From Polaribacter sp. ALD11 (GTDB lineage Bacteria > Bacteroidota > Bacteroidia > Flavobacteriales > Flavobacteriaceae): a DNA stretch of 64,000 nucleotides. The DNA is taken from the NCBI RefSeq assembly GCF_002831685.1, contig NZ_CP025119.1, positions 655,001-719,000 of the forward strand, read 5' to 3'. Position 1 is the stretch's first letter; the number at the start of each line of letters is the position of its first letter. The position numbers and the translations under genes were made by a program. Positions 8,489-17,870 of the stretch are shown piece after piece. The notes beneath the pieces are model-generated. The model ran no database searches and was not told where the DNA came from. It worked only from the letters and a program-made list of their open reading frames with translations.

Positions 8489-10867
8489 ATGAAAAAAATA
8501 TATACTTTAATAGCAGGGATTATGCTTACAGCAAGCATATTTGCACAAGCACCCGAAAAAATGAGCTACCAAGGAGTAGTAAGAGATGCAAGCAATGCCT
8601 TAGTAACCACACAAGCCGTAGGAATGCAAATTAGCATTTTACAAGGTGGTGCTACAGGAACACCAGTTTATGTAGAGACACAAACACCTACAACCAATTC
8701 TAACGGTTTATTAAGTTTAGAAATAGGAACAGGAACTTTACTAAGCGGCGATTTCACCACCATTAACTGGGCAAACGACACTTATTTTATTAAAACCGAA
8801 ACCGACCCTACAGGCGGAACAAACTATACCATTACTGGTACAACACAACTAATGAGTGTACCTTATGCCTTGCACGCTAAAACAGCAGAAAGTATAACAG
8901 GAACAATAAACTACACCGAAACCGACCCTATTTTTAGAGCATCTATTGCTAATACTATTACTGCAATTGATACAGCTAACTGGAGAAACCATACCGTTGA
9001 TACCGATACACACATTGACTCTACAGGAGTAGCCAACTTAGGTTTTAATGCAGGAGGAATAATTACCGAAACCGACCCTGTTTTTAGAGCATCTATTGCT
9101 AATGGTATTACTGTAATTGATACAGCTAATTGGAATAACCATACCGTTGATACCGATACCCATATTGACTCTACAGGAGTAGCCAACTTAGGTTTTAATG
9201 CAGGAGCAATAATTACCGAAATCGACCCTGTTTTTAGAGCATCTATTGCTAATGGTATTACTGCAATTGATACCGTAAATTGGAACAACAAACTATCTAC
9301 CGAAATAGATGGCTCTGTTACCAACGAAATACAAGTTTTAACCATTAGCAACGACACACTTTTTTTAAGCAAAGGAGGGCTTGTAAAACTACCTGCAGCT
9401 GCTGTAGTTTTTAGTGGTAATTATGCCGATTTAACAAACATACCTGCTTACATTGCTGATGGTGATGATAATACACAACTAAACGAAACACAAGTAGATG
9501 CCTTTGTAGCCAACAATGGTTATTTAACCACAGAAGTTGATGGTTCTGTTACCAACGAAATAGAATTACCAACAGGTGGTACTAACGGACAAGTACTAAA
9601 AACTGATGGTGGTGGCAACTATGCTTGGGTAAACCAAACTACAGATACTGATACAAACACGCAGCTAAACGAAACACAAGTAGATGCCTTTGTAGCCAAC
9701 AATGGTTATTTAACCACAGAAGTTGATGGTTCTGTTACCAACGAAATAGAATTACCAACAGGTGGTACTAACGGACAAGTACTAAAAACTAATGGTAGTG
9801 GCAACTATGCTTGGGTAAACCAAACTACAGATACTGATACCGACACACAACTAAACGAAACACAAGTAGATGCCTTTGTAGCCAACAATGGTTATTTAAC
9901 CACAGAAGTTGATGGTTCTGTTACCAACGAAATAGAATTACCAACAGGTGGTACTAACGGACAAGTACTAAAAACTAATGGTAGTGGCAACTATGCTTGG
10001 GTAAACCAAACTACAGATACTGATACCGACACACAACTAAACGAAACACAAGTAGATGCCTTTGTAGCCAACAATGGTTATTTAACCACAGAAGTTGATG
10101 GTTCTGTTACCAACGAAATAGAATTACCAACGGGCGGTACTAACGAACAAGTACTAAAAACTGATGGTAGTGGCAACTATGCTTGGGTAAACCAAACTAC
10201 AGATACTGATACCCATATTGATTCTACAGGAATTGCCAACTTAGGTTATATGGCAGGAATGCATACTGTAAATACAGATGCTCAAACCCTTACCGTATCA
10301 CAAACAGGCGATACCTTAACAATAAGTGGAGGAAACTATGTATTAGTTCCTGGTATTAGTTTATTAAATCATCCTCACGCTCAAGTAATACAAATAGGTG
10401 ACTTTTATGCAGGTGGAGTTGTTTTTTGGTTAGACGGTAATGGCGGAGGTTTAGTAGTATCTGTTGCAGACCAAAGCACAAGTGCTACATGGGGATGTAA
10501 CGGAATAATTACTGGATCTGATAGTACAGCTATTGGTACGGGGGCACAAAACACAGTAGATATAGAAGCTAGTTGTGCTACAGCCGGAACAGCTGCAGAT
10601 ATTTGTGCCAACCTTACATTAAATAGTTATAACGATTGGTTTTTACCGAGCAAAGATGCCCTGCAAATTATATATGATAATAGAGTAACGATTGATGCTA
10701 CAGCAGCAAATAATTCAGGGACTAGTTTATCACTAGATAGATATTGGAGTTCTACGGAGTTCAATAGTAATAATGCTTGGACCCATAGTTTCAATAACGG
10801 CGTCTCAAAAATTTACCTTAAGCCCGATAACTATACTTGTAGAGTGAGAGCCGTCAGAGCTTTTTAA
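8489..10867 (+). CDS. Large repetitive surface protein with fibre-like repeats and a DUF1566-type C-terminus
   Basis: 792 residues. There is a signal peptide (MKKIYTLIAGIMLTASIFAQ), then an N-terminal domain (MSYQGVVRDASN) common at the start of Bacteroidota surface proteins. Three imperfect ~52-residue repeats (ETDPVFRASIANGIT...DTDTHIDSTGVANLGF) follow. Then come four near-identical 62-residue repeats (LNETQVDAFVANNGYLTTEV...GQVLKTDG) encoded by 186-bp tandem units starting near 9479, 9665, 9851 and 10,037. The last ~150 residues (GGVVFWLDGNGGGLVV ... NDWFLPSKDAL ... YWSSTEFN ... RVRAVRAF) look like the DUF1566 C-type-lectin-like fold. It resembles phage tail fibres and adhesins. A binding role is inferred. 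Confidence 0.75.
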   Translation: MKKIYTLIAGIMLTASIFAQAPEKMSYQGVVRDASNALVTTQAVGMQISILQGGATGTPVYVETQTPTTNSNGLLSLEIGTGTLLSGDFTTINWANDTYFIKTETDPTGGTNYTITGTTQLMSVPYALHAKTAESITGTINYTETDPIFRASIANTITAIDTANWRNHTVDTDTHIDSTGVANLGFNAGGIITETDPVFRASIANGITVIDTANWNNHTVDTDTHIDSTGVANLGFNAGAIITEIDPVFRASIANGITAIDTVNWNNKLSTEIDGSVTNEIQVLTISNDTLFLSKGGLVKLPAAAVVFSGNYADLTNIPAYIADGDDNTQLNETQVDAFVANNGYLTTEVDGSVTNEIELPTGGTNGQVLKTDGGGNYAWVNQTTDTDTNTQLNETQVDAFVANNGYLTTEVDGSVTNEIELPTGGTNGQVLKTNGSGNYAWVNQTTDTDTDTQLNETQVDAFVANNGYLTTEVDGSVTNEIELPTGGTNGQVLKTNGSGNYAWVNQTTDTDTDTQLNETQVDAFVANNGYLTTEVDGSVTNEIELPTGGTNEQVLKTDGSGNYAWVNQTTDTDTHIDSTGIANLGYMAGMHTVNTDAQTLTVSQTGDTLTISGGNYVLVPGISLLNHPHAQVIQIGDFYAGGVVFWLDGNGGGLVVSVADQSTSATWGCNGIITGSDSTAIGTGAQNTVDIEASCATAGTAADICANLTLNSYNDWFLPSKDALQIIYDNRVTIDATAANNSGTSLSLDRYWSSTEFNSNNAWTHSFNNGVSKIYLKPDNYTCRVRAVRAF
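9463..10212 (+). repeat. Four 186-bp in-frame tandem repeats
   Basis: The unit start CTAAACGAAACACAAGTAG recurs at 9479, 9665, 9851 and 10,037, exactly 186 bp apart. Units are nearly identical in DNA as well as protein, which suggests recent expansion or gene conversion with the copy at 12,206. Confidence 0.9.
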
Positions 10868-10870
10868 CTA

Positions 10871-11220
10871 ACAAGTCGTTTACGTTACCAATACAGGGAC
10901 AAACGGCACAGTAAGTCAAGGTGTGCTACAAGCCTACGAAATTTTTACAGGAGGAATTTAAAGATACCGATCTGAATGTTACGCTTTCGGTTTTTCCTAA
11001 CCCAACTGCCCATAATTTAACCCTGCAAATAAGCGAGTACAACAACGAAAATTTATCGTATCAGCTTTTTGACATGCAAGGTAAATTATTAAGCAACGGA
11101 CAAGTAAACACAAAGAAAACGCAAATAAACACATCATCTTCGTTTTCTTTAACTTACTTTATAAATGTTCTAAACCAAGAAAAAAAACAGGTTCAATCAT
11201 TTAAAATAATTAAAAATTAA
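10871..11220 (+). pseudogene. Truncated, frameshifted copy of the T9SS sorting-domain gene
   Basis: This matches 8138-8484 closely, starting at CAAGTCGTTTACG, but lacks the signal-peptide part. One extra base (GGAATTTAAAG against GGAATTAAAG) breaks the frame near 10,960. A frame from 10,921 would read through the sorting domain but has no signal peptide, so export is impossible. It marks the left edge of a ~2.7-kb tandem duplication. Confidence 0.8.
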
Positions 11221-11224
11221 GGCA

Positions 11225-13585
11225 ATGAAAAAAATATATACTTTAATAGCAGGGATTATGCTTACAGCAAGCATATTTGCACAAGTGCCCAAAAAAATGA
11301 GCTACCAAGCCGTAGTAAGAGATGCAAGTAATACCTTAGTAAGCACACAAGCCGTAGGAATGCAAATTAGCATTTTACAAGGCAGTACCCCTGTTTATGT
11401 AGAGGCACAAACACCTACAACCAACGCTAACGGTTTAGTAAGTTTAGAAATAGGAACAGGAACTTTACTAAGTGGCGATTTTACCACCATTAACTGGGCA
11501 AACGACGCTTATTTTATTAAAACCGAAACCGACCCTACAGGCGGAACAAACTATACCATTACCGTTACAACACAACTAATGAGTGTACCTTATGCCTTGC
11601 ACGCTAAAACAGCAGAAAGCATAACAGGAACAATAAACTACACCGAAACCGACTCTGTTTTTAGAGCTTCTATTGCTAATACTATTACTGCAATTGATAC
11701 AACTAATTGGAATAACCATACCGTTGATACAGATACACACATTGACTCTACAGGAGTAGCCAACTTAGGCTTTAATACAGGAGCAATAATTACCGAAACC
11801 GACCCTATTTTTAGAGCATCTATTGCCAATGGTATTACTGCAATTGATACAGCTAATTGGAATAACCATACCGTTGATACCGATACCCATATTGACTCTA
11901 CAGGAGTAGCAAACTTAGGTTTTAATGCAGGAGGAATAATTACCGAAACCGACCCTGTTTTTAGAGCATCTATTACTAATGGTATTACTGCAATTGATAC
12001 CGTAAATTGGAATAACAAACTATCTACCGAAATAGATGGCTCTGTTACAAACGAAATACAAGTTTTAACCATTAGCAACGATACACTTTTTTTAAGCAAA
12101 GGAGGGCTTGTAAAACTACCTGCAGCTGCTGTAGTTTTTAGTGGTAATTATGCCGATTTAACAAACATACCTGCTTACATTGCTGATGGTGATGATAATA
12201 CACAACTAAACGAAACACAAGTAGATGCCTTTGTAGCCAACAATGGTTATTTAACCACAGAAGTTGATGGTTCTGTTACCAACGAAATAGAATTACCAAC
12301 AGGTGGTACTAACGGACAAGTACTAAAAACTGATGGTGGTGGCAACTATGCTTGGGTAAACCAAACTACAGATACTGATACAAACACGCAGCTAAACGAA
12401 ACACAAGTAGATGCCTTTGTAGCCAACAATGGTTATTTAACCACAGAAGTTGATGGTTCTGTTACCAACGAAATAGAATTACCAACAGGTGGTACTAACG
12501 GACAAGTACTAAAAACTGATGGTGGTGGCAACTATGCTTGGGTAAACCAAACTACAGATACTGATACAAACACGCAGCTAAACGAAACACAAGTAGATGC
12601 CTTTGTAGCCAACAATGGTTATTTAACCACAGAAGTTGATGGTTCTGTTACCAACGAAATAGAATTACCAACGGGCGGTACTAACGGACAAGTACTAAAA
12701 ACTGATGGTAGTGGCAACTATGCTTGGGTAAACCAAACTACAGATACTGATACCGACACACAACTAAACGAAACACAAGTAGATGCCTTTGTAGCCAACA
12801 ATGGTTATTTAACCACAGAAGTTGATGGTTCTGTTACCAACGAAATAGAATTACCAACGGGCGGTACTAACGGACAAGTACTAAAAACTGATGGTAGTGG
12901 CAACTATGCTTGGGTAAACCAAACTACAGATACCGATACCGATACCCATATTGATTCTACAGGAATTGCCAACTTAGGTTATATTCCAGGAGTACATACC
13001 GTAAATACCGATGCACAAACCCTCAAAGCATCACAAACAGGCGATACATTAACTATAAACGGAGGAAACTCTGTATTAATTCCTGGTATTAGTTTATTTA
13101 ACTATCAACCACAAATACAAATAGGTGAATTTTATGCAGGTGGTGTTATTTTTTGGTTAGACGGTAATGGCGGGGGACTAGTAGTATCTATTGTAGACCA
13201 GAGCACACGTGCACAATGGGGATGTCACGGAACACACCTTGCTGGAGCAGAAGGTAAAGCTATTGGTACAGGGGCACAAAATACAGCAGATATAGAAGCT
13301 GGTTGTACTAGATACGCAACAGCGGCAGATCTTTGTGCCAACCTTACATTAAATGGTTATAACGATTGGTTTTTACCTAGTATAGACGAACTGCAAGCTA
13401 TATTTGATAATAGAGCAGCTATTAATGCTACAGCAATAAGTAATTTAGGTACTAGTCTCGGAAGTTACTATTGGAGTTCTACTGAGGACTATAATTATTG
13501 GGCTTTGTTGTACCATTTCCGTGCCGGTAGTGTATCCGAAGATAAGTTTGAAAAGCATGGTGTGCGAGCCGTCAGAGCTTTTTAA
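11225..13585 (+). CDS. Second large repetitive surface protein, paralogue of the 8489 gene
   Basis: 786 residues with the same layout as its neighbour: signal peptide, N-terminal MSYQAVVRDASN domain, three ~52-residue repeats, four 62-residue repeats (DNA units starting at 12,206, 12,392, 12,578 and 12,764), then the DUF1566-like C-terminus. The C-terminal domains differ far more than the repeats (SIDELQAIFDNR and YYWSSTEDYNYWALLYHFR here), as if the tips diversified for different ligands while the stalk was homogenised. It is followed by a strong hairpin at 13,688. Confidence 0.75.
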   Translation: MKKIYTLIAGIMLTASIFAQVPKKMSYQAVVRDASNTLVSTQAVGMQISILQGSTPVYVEAQTPTTNANGLVSLEIGTGTLLSGDFTTINWANDAYFIKTETDPTGGTNYTITVTTQLMSVPYALHAKTAESITGTINYTETDSVFRASIANTITAIDTTNWNNHTVDTDTHIDSTGVANLGFNTGAIITETDPIFRASIANGITAIDTANWNNHTVDTDTHIDSTGVANLGFNAGGIITETDPVFRASITNGITAIDTVNWNNKLSTEIDGSVTNEIQVLTISNDTLFLSKGGLVKLPAAAVVFSGNYADLTNIPAYIADGDDNTQLNETQVDAFVANNGYLTTEVDGSVTNEIELPTGGTNGQVLKTDGGGNYAWVNQTTDTDTNTQLNETQVDAFVANNGYLTTEVDGSVTNEIELPTGGTNGQVLKTDGGGNYAWVNQTTDTDTNTQLNETQVDAFVANNGYLTTEVDGSVTNEIELPTGGTNGQVLKTDGSGNYAWVNQTTDTDTDTQLNETQVDAFVANNGYLTTEVDGSVTNEIELPTGGTNGQVLKTDGSGNYAWVNQTTDTDTDTHIDSTGIANLGYIPGVHTVNTDAQTLKASQTGDTLTINGGNSVLIPGISLFNYQPQIQIGEFYAGGVIFWLDGNGGGLVVSIVDQSTRAQWGCHGTHLAGAEGKAIGTGAQNTADIEAGCTRYATAADLCANLTLNGYNDWFLPSIDELQAIFDNRAAINATAISNLGTSLGSYYWSSTEDYNYWALLYHFRAGSVSEDKFEKHGVRAVRAF
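12190..12940 (+). repeat. Four 186-bp in-frame tandem repeats, second set
   Basis: Same unit as at 9463, with spacing again exactly 186 bp and near identity to the first set. Confidence 0.9.
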
Positions 13586-13675
13586 CAAATAAGCGTAGCG
13601 ATTCACGAATACCTTATAAAATATAAAAAACAATGAGTAATTTACCCATTCAATTATTTTATAATATTGCCTAAC

Positions 13676-13792
13676 AGTCTATTTTAATTTTTTTGAGTTG
13701 AGCTAAAAGCTCAACTCAAAAAAATCTTTACACTTATGGCGTTATCACATACTTTGTCTATAGACTTATACAGTTTTCTGAGTTAGTTAAGC
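13676..13792. mobile_element. Possible MITE-like insertion in an attC, containing a 17-bp-stem hairpin
   Basis: TAACA (13,672-13,676) and GCCGTATAAAATTAATTGC (from 13,791) would be adjacent in an uninterrupted attC. About 115 bp separates them, including the perfect inverted repeat TTTTTTTGAGTTGAGCT / AGCTCAACTCAAAAAAA (13,688-13,724). The hairpin could also terminate transcription of the 11,225 gene. Assignment as a mobile element is inferred from position only. Confidence 0.4.
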
Positions 13793-13912
13793 CGTATAAA
13801 ATTAATTGCTTGTACTCGCCTACTTACGAAAATCTTTTCAGATTTTCTATTCGGTTTTTATTTGCTAAATTAGTTGCCTAAACACGCAACTAATCTTATA
13901 TAAAACGTTGCT
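13791..13912 (+). repeat. attC-like cassette site 6
   Basis: CCGTATAAAATTAATTGC pairs with GCAACTAATCTTATATAAAAC-GTTGC (13,907). The centre is GAAAATCTTTTCAGATTTTC. Confidence 0.75.
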
Positions 13913-13934
13913 AGCAATTAAAAATTGAATATAA

Positions 13935-14747
13935 ATGAAAAACTATTTACTATTAACATTTTTCCTAATAACTACAATTGTTAAGGCTGAAAATAATATA
14001 AAGATTTACTACGAAAAGACAGATAATGGATTTAATATTTACGCTGATAATAACGATTTTTGTCCTTCAAGTATAAAAATTAGTTTTTCAGTTACAAACC
14101 TAAATATAAATGGAGGCAATAATAATATTTACATAGTTAATTCTCAACAAAAAAAACAGCTACTTACTTCGCTTAAAGTTTCCAAAAAAGGTAGAGCTTA
14201 TAAGTTTTCATTTAAATATTGGACAAATTATGGCAATCATAATGACAATGAATATGATGAAAATTATGAGTACAATCTACCATTTAAAATATCAAGTAAG
14301 TTTAAACTTTATCAAGGCTACAATGGAACTTTTTCTCATAAAAATCAAAACGCTTTAGATTTCACAATGCCTATTGGTACAGAAATAACTGCAATTAGAG
14401 AAGGAATTGTTATTAGGGTTACAGATAAGAATAATAAAAACTGTGGAAAAAAAGAATGTCAAAAGTATAATAATTTCATTATAATTTATCATAAAGATGG
14501 AACTTTTGCAGAATATGCCCATATAAAACAAAATGGGTCAAAAGTTAAAGTTGGAGACAAAATTTCTAAAGGTCAATTAATTGCTTATAGCGGAAATGTT
14601 GGATGGAGCACTGGTCCACATTTACATTTAGTAGTGTTCAACCAAAAATTAAATGAAAGAAAAACTATAAAAACAAAGTTCCTAACAGAAAAAGGAAAAA
14701 AGACTGAATATTTAATAGAGAAGAACGAATATTCAAGAAATTACTAA
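13935..14747 (+). CDS. M23-family metallopeptidase (LytM-like)
   Basis: 270 residues with a signal peptide (LLLTFFLITTIVKA), so periplasmic or secreted. The C-terminal half is a peptidase M23 domain: SHKNQNALDF supplies the zinc-binding His and Asp, YAHI the catalytic-side His, and GPHLHL the last zinc ligand pair. It would cleave peptidoglycan cross-bridges or related peptides. The N-terminal ~100 residues are beta-rich and unrecognised. It is the single cargo between sites 6 and 7. Confidence 0.85.
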   Translation: MKNYLLLTFFLITTIVKAENNIKIYYEKTDNGFNIYADNNDFCPSSIKISFSVTNLNINGGNNNIYIVNSQQKKQLLTSLKVSKKGRAYKFSFKYWTNYGNHNDNEYDENYEYNLPFKISSKFKLYQGYNGTFSHKNQNALDFTMPIGTEITAIREGIVIRVTDKNNKNCGKKECQKYNNFIIIYHKDGTFAEYAHIKQNGSKVKVGDKISKGQLIAYSGNVGWSTGPHLHLVVFNQKLNERKTIKTKFLTEKGKKTEYLIEKNEYSRNY

Positions 14748-14752
14748 AAACT

Positions 14753-14875
14753 ATTGCCAACACTCTATAATGGCTTTTAGCTTATTTACAAAAGTCCTCA
14801 CAGACTTTCTATCTGTAATTTATTTGATTACTTTAGTGTTTAAAATACGCAACTAATCTTATACTAACCGTTAGC
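14753..14875 (+). repeat. attC-like cassette site 7
   Basis: ATTGCCAACACTCTATAA on the left and GCAACTAATCTTATACTAACC-GTTAGC on the right. The centre is AAAAGTCC-TCAC-AGACTTTC. Confidence 0.75.
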
Positions 14876-15081
14876 AACAAGCTATAAAATTTCGTTAATC
14901 ATTTAACAAAATATTGACAATCGAAATCACAATACATCCTATTATTTAAGATATTTTTGCTGAAAATATATCCTTTATTTTCAACATAATGTTTTGAATC
15001 GTAATGGCTATACAAACAATTATACTTATAAGTATCTAAAAATTGAATTTAGAAAACTTGATATTCATCTAAAAAAACAAA

Positions 15082-16221
15082 ATGAAAAAATTATACAGCG
15101 CAACATTATTAATTTTAACCATCCTGTTTATGAGCACCATTCAAGCCCAAAAAACCAAAATTCTTGTTTTAATTCATTCAGATAATGGAGGAACTTATAA
15201 ATTAGCACAAGAGATTGCAAAAGGAATTGAAGCCAAGGGAGAAGTTAAGGCTTATATAAAATTGGTAAAGGCTTCTAATAACCCATCTTTAAAAAATATA
15301 TCCGTAGCATCCATTGAAGAATTAACTACATATGATGGTATTGCTTTTGGTTCGCCAATATATTTTGGAAATATTAGTACAGCAATGAGTGAGTTTTTAT
15401 CAAAAACGGTAGAATTATGGAGCAATCATGCTTTAGAAGGAATGCCAGCAACGGTATTTATGTCTGCAGGTAGTGGAGCTGGAAAAGAACTTGCAATACA
15501 ATCTTTTTGGAATAGTTTAGCAGTACACGGAATGATTTTGGTTTCCAACGGAATTAGAGGTACTAAAAACATTGATAAAACCATCCCTCAAGGTAATACT
15601 GTTTTAGGAACAACTAGTTTAGCTTCATTTAAGAATGTAGAAAGACCAACAAAAAGTGAACGTTTTCTAGCGAATCTTCAAGGACAAAATTTTGCTAAAG
15701 TAGCGCATGCATTAAAAGGTACATTTCCAACAACTATAGCAATAAAAGAGAATAATAAAAAAATAGATGTTAATACAGTATTAAAAGATAAGAAAATTGA
15801 ATTGCCTAAAGTACCTAAACCTGCTGGGAGCTATGAACCTTATGTAAGGTCAGGAAATTTGGTATTTATTAATCAAGTTGCCTTTAAAGATGGAAAAGTT
15901 GTAAACCCCGGTAAATTAGGATTAGATATAAATGAAAAGCAGGTAAATGAAGCTACAAGAACTACAATGCTTAATGTTTTAGCTGTTTTAAAAGATGCTG
16001 TTGGTGGCGATTTAAATAAAGTAAAAAAATGTGTTCAACTAACAGGTATCTTTAACACTACAGATGATTACACTAAACATGCAAACTTAATGAATGTAGC
16101 ATCAAATTTAATGGTTGAAGTTTTTGGAGAAAAAGGGAAGCATGCAAGAGCTACTTATGGAGCATCATCGATTCCTGTAAATTCTTCTGTAGAAATTCAA
16201 GCTATTTTTGAAGTAGAATAA
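15082..16221 (+). CDS. Exported flavodoxin-like / RidA-family fusion protein
   Basis: 379 residues. A signal peptide (LLILTILFMSTIQAQ) precedes a flavodoxin/WrbA-type NAD(P)H:quinone reductase domain, residues about 24-205 (ILVLIHSDNGGTYKLAQEI phosphate loop, GIAFGSPIYFGNIS, MSAGSGAGKE). A RidA/YjgF domain follows from about residue 245 to the end (GNLVFINQVAF, RTTMLNVLAVLKDAVGG, HARATYGASSIP, VEIQAIFEVE). The typical RidA arginine before TYG is present. RidA proteins deaminate reactive enamines. The joint job of the two domains, and why they would be exported, is unknown. It is the single cargo between sites 7 and 8. Confidence 0.8.
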   Translation: MKKLYSATLLILTILFMSTIQAQKTKILVLIHSDNGGTYKLAQEIAKGIEAKGEVKAYIKLVKASNNPSLKNISVASIEELTTYDGIAFGSPIYFGNISTAMSEFLSKTVELWSNHALEGMPATVFMSAGSGAGKELAIQSFWNSLAVHGMILVSNGIRGTKNIDKTIPQGNTVLGTTSLASFKNVERPTKSERFLANLQGQNFAKVAHALKGTFPTTIAIKENNKKIDVNTVLKDKKIELPKVPKPAGSYEPYVRSGNLVFINQVAFKDGKVVNPGKLGLDINEKQVNEATRTTMLNVLAVLKDAVGGDLNKVKKCVQLTGIFNTTDDYTKHANLMNVASNLMVEVFGEKGKHARATYGASSIPVNSSVEIQAIFEVE

Positions 16222-16250
16222 AGACTAAATCATAAACTACTTAAAAGCCA

Positions 16251-16487
16251 ATTGCCAACAATGTATAAAAAACATAGGGCTTTTGTGCTAAGCCAATAAC
16301 CTTATTCCTCTCTTTTTTGCTTTCTGTTTATTTGTCTAATTTAATAAAATACAAACTTAAGACGTATAAACTTTATTGCTGGCTTATTGCCTACTTGCGA
16401 AAAACCTTAGGGGATTTTCTACTACGCTTTTATTTACTAAATTAGGTGCTCGAAATACGCAACTAATCATACACCAACACGTTGGCC
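16251..16487 (+). repeat. Composite attC-like site 8
   Basis: The left 16,251-16,293 (ATTGCCAAC-AATGTATAAAA, GGGCTTTTGTGCTAAGCC) is the left half of the longer second repeat family seen at 29,202 and 31,876. The middle 16,294-16,361 is the right end of an IS110-type element. The right, from ACGTATAAACTTTATTGC to GTTGGCC (16,481), is a normal first-family site. Confidence 0.7.
16294..16361. mobile_element. Right-end remnant of an IS110-type element
   Basis: AACCTTATTCCTCTC...AAACTTAAG matches 5274-5345 and 22,546-22,617. It ends at the same base relative to the attC core. The rest of the element is gone. Confidence 0.6.
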
Positions 16488-16520
16488 ATAAGATGTTAAA
16501 CCGAACAATATTTATACAGA

Positions 16521-17582
16521 ATGAGTAGAAAACACTTTCACACATTTGATGCTTTAAGATTTTTCGCTTTTCTTTTGGTTTTTTTATTACACTTACCAAA
16601 GACGGGAAACATATATATTGATTTCTTTCTTAAAAGTGGAGGAATTGGTGTAACATTCTTTTTTGTGTTAAGCGGATTTCTAATTACTTATATTTTACTC
16701 TATGAAAAAAAACACCATAATAAAATATCTCTAAAGAAATTTTTCGCCAGACGTATTCTGAGAATTTGGCCATTATTTTACCTTATGATAGCGTTTGCAT
16801 ATTTATCTCCATATATATTGAATGCCTTAAACTTGCCTTTTAACAATGAAGGATACAAACCTGATTTATTGACATCAATATTCTTTGGTGAGAATTATAA
16901 AATGATGATGACAAATACATTTCCTGATGGAGCACCTTTAAGGGTTATGTGGTCACTTTGTATTGAAGAACATTTTTATATTCTGTGGGCAGTATTACTC
17001 TATTTTATTTCTGCAAAAAAAATCCCGCATCTTATTATATCCAGCATTATTATTGCTAATATCTCTCGGCAAATTTACACTCATTTTGGAATAAGTCATA
17101 TTGATATATTTTCTCATCTTGATTACTTTGCCTTTGGAGCAATACCTGCATATATTTTGATACATAAAAAAAGTTTCATAAATTATTTAGAAAAAATTCC
17201 AAGATATTTTAAATATATCTTTTTAATTTTAAACGTTGCAATCGTTTTTATAATCCCAAATATTAACTTCGTATTTATTGAGCATTTATCACCTTTTATC
17301 TTGAGCCTTTTATTTTCAGTTACTATACTATTCACATTAGGAAATAATTCTATTCACATAAATGACAATTTATGGTTTAGCAAATTAGGTATTTATACAT
17401 ATGGATTATACTTATATCATACTATCATAGTATTATTACTAATTCAGGTTTTTAAGTATCTATCTTTTTCTAATTGGTATTTATTAGGAATAACATCTTT
17501 AATTATAACAATCGGCATTAGTATAACCTCATATCATTTATTTGAAAAACAATTTTTAAAGTTGAAAAGACATTTTTACTAA
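16521..17582 (+). CDS. Acyltransferase family 3 (OafA/YrhL-like) membrane protein
   Basis: 353 residues with about ten membrane helices. The start motif HTFDALRFFAFLLVFLLH contains the family's R/H signature, and VMWSLCIEEHFYILW is the characteristic second motif. Such proteins transfer acyl groups, usually acetyl, to sugars of lipopolysaccharide, peptidoglycan or exopolysaccharide at the inner membrane. Length is typical for a stand-alone enzyme. The cassette ends are GTTGGCCAT (16,481) and ATGGCTAAC (17,601), one mismatch from complementary. Confidence 0.85.
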   Translation: MSRKHFHTFDALRFFAFLLVFLLHLPKTGNIYIDFFLKSGGIGVTFFFVLSGFLITYILLYEKKHHNKISLKKFFARRILRIWPLFYLMIAFAYLSPYILNALNLPFNNEGYKPDLLTSIFFGENYKMMMTNTFPDGAPLRVMWSLCIEEHFYILWAVLLYFISAKKIPHLIISSIIIANISRQIYTHFGISHIDIFSHLDYFAFGAIPAYILIHKKSFINYLEKIPRYFKYIFLILNVAIVFIIPNINFVFIEHLSPFILSLLFSVTILFTLGNNSIHINDNLWFSKLGIYTYGLYLYHTIIVLLLIQVFKYLSFSNWYLLGITSLIITIGISITSYHLFEKQFLKLKRHFY

Positions 17583-17600
17583 ATGATAAAACCAAATCCT

Positions 17601-17734
17601 ATGGCTAACACCATATAAAATTAATTGCTGGTTTTATCTTATTTACGAAAGTTCTCTCAGACTTTAAATCTGTGTTTTATTTACTAACTTTAGTGCTTAA
17701 AACACGTAACTTATCTTATACAAAAACGTTACCC
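17601..17734 (+). repeat. attC-like cassette site 9
   Basis: ATGGCTAACACCATATAAAA on the left, with CTTATCTTATACAAAAAC-GTTACCC (17,728) on the right. Confidence 0.75.
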
Positions 17735-17870
17735 ACAAGCTAAAAAACCGTGAAACATTAAAAATCCGAAATAAAAAATGCCACAGCTCATTTTAGCACA
17801 TTTGGTTTTTCTCATCGCACAAGCCATTGCCCTAAAAAACCAAAAGAGCTAAAATAGCCAACGCACAACT

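Noticed and set aside
8911..9372. Open frame on the - strand inside the first giant repeat gene (and its twin at 11,638-12,099)
   Set aside because: It is the mirror frame of regular in-frame repeats on the + strand and shows no independent signal.
17777..17851. 24-residue frame before the AraC gene at 17,871
   Set aside because: Short, no promoter or family evidence. It overlaps inverted sequence (AGCTCATTTTAGC / AGAGCTAAAATAGC) that explains the openness equally well.
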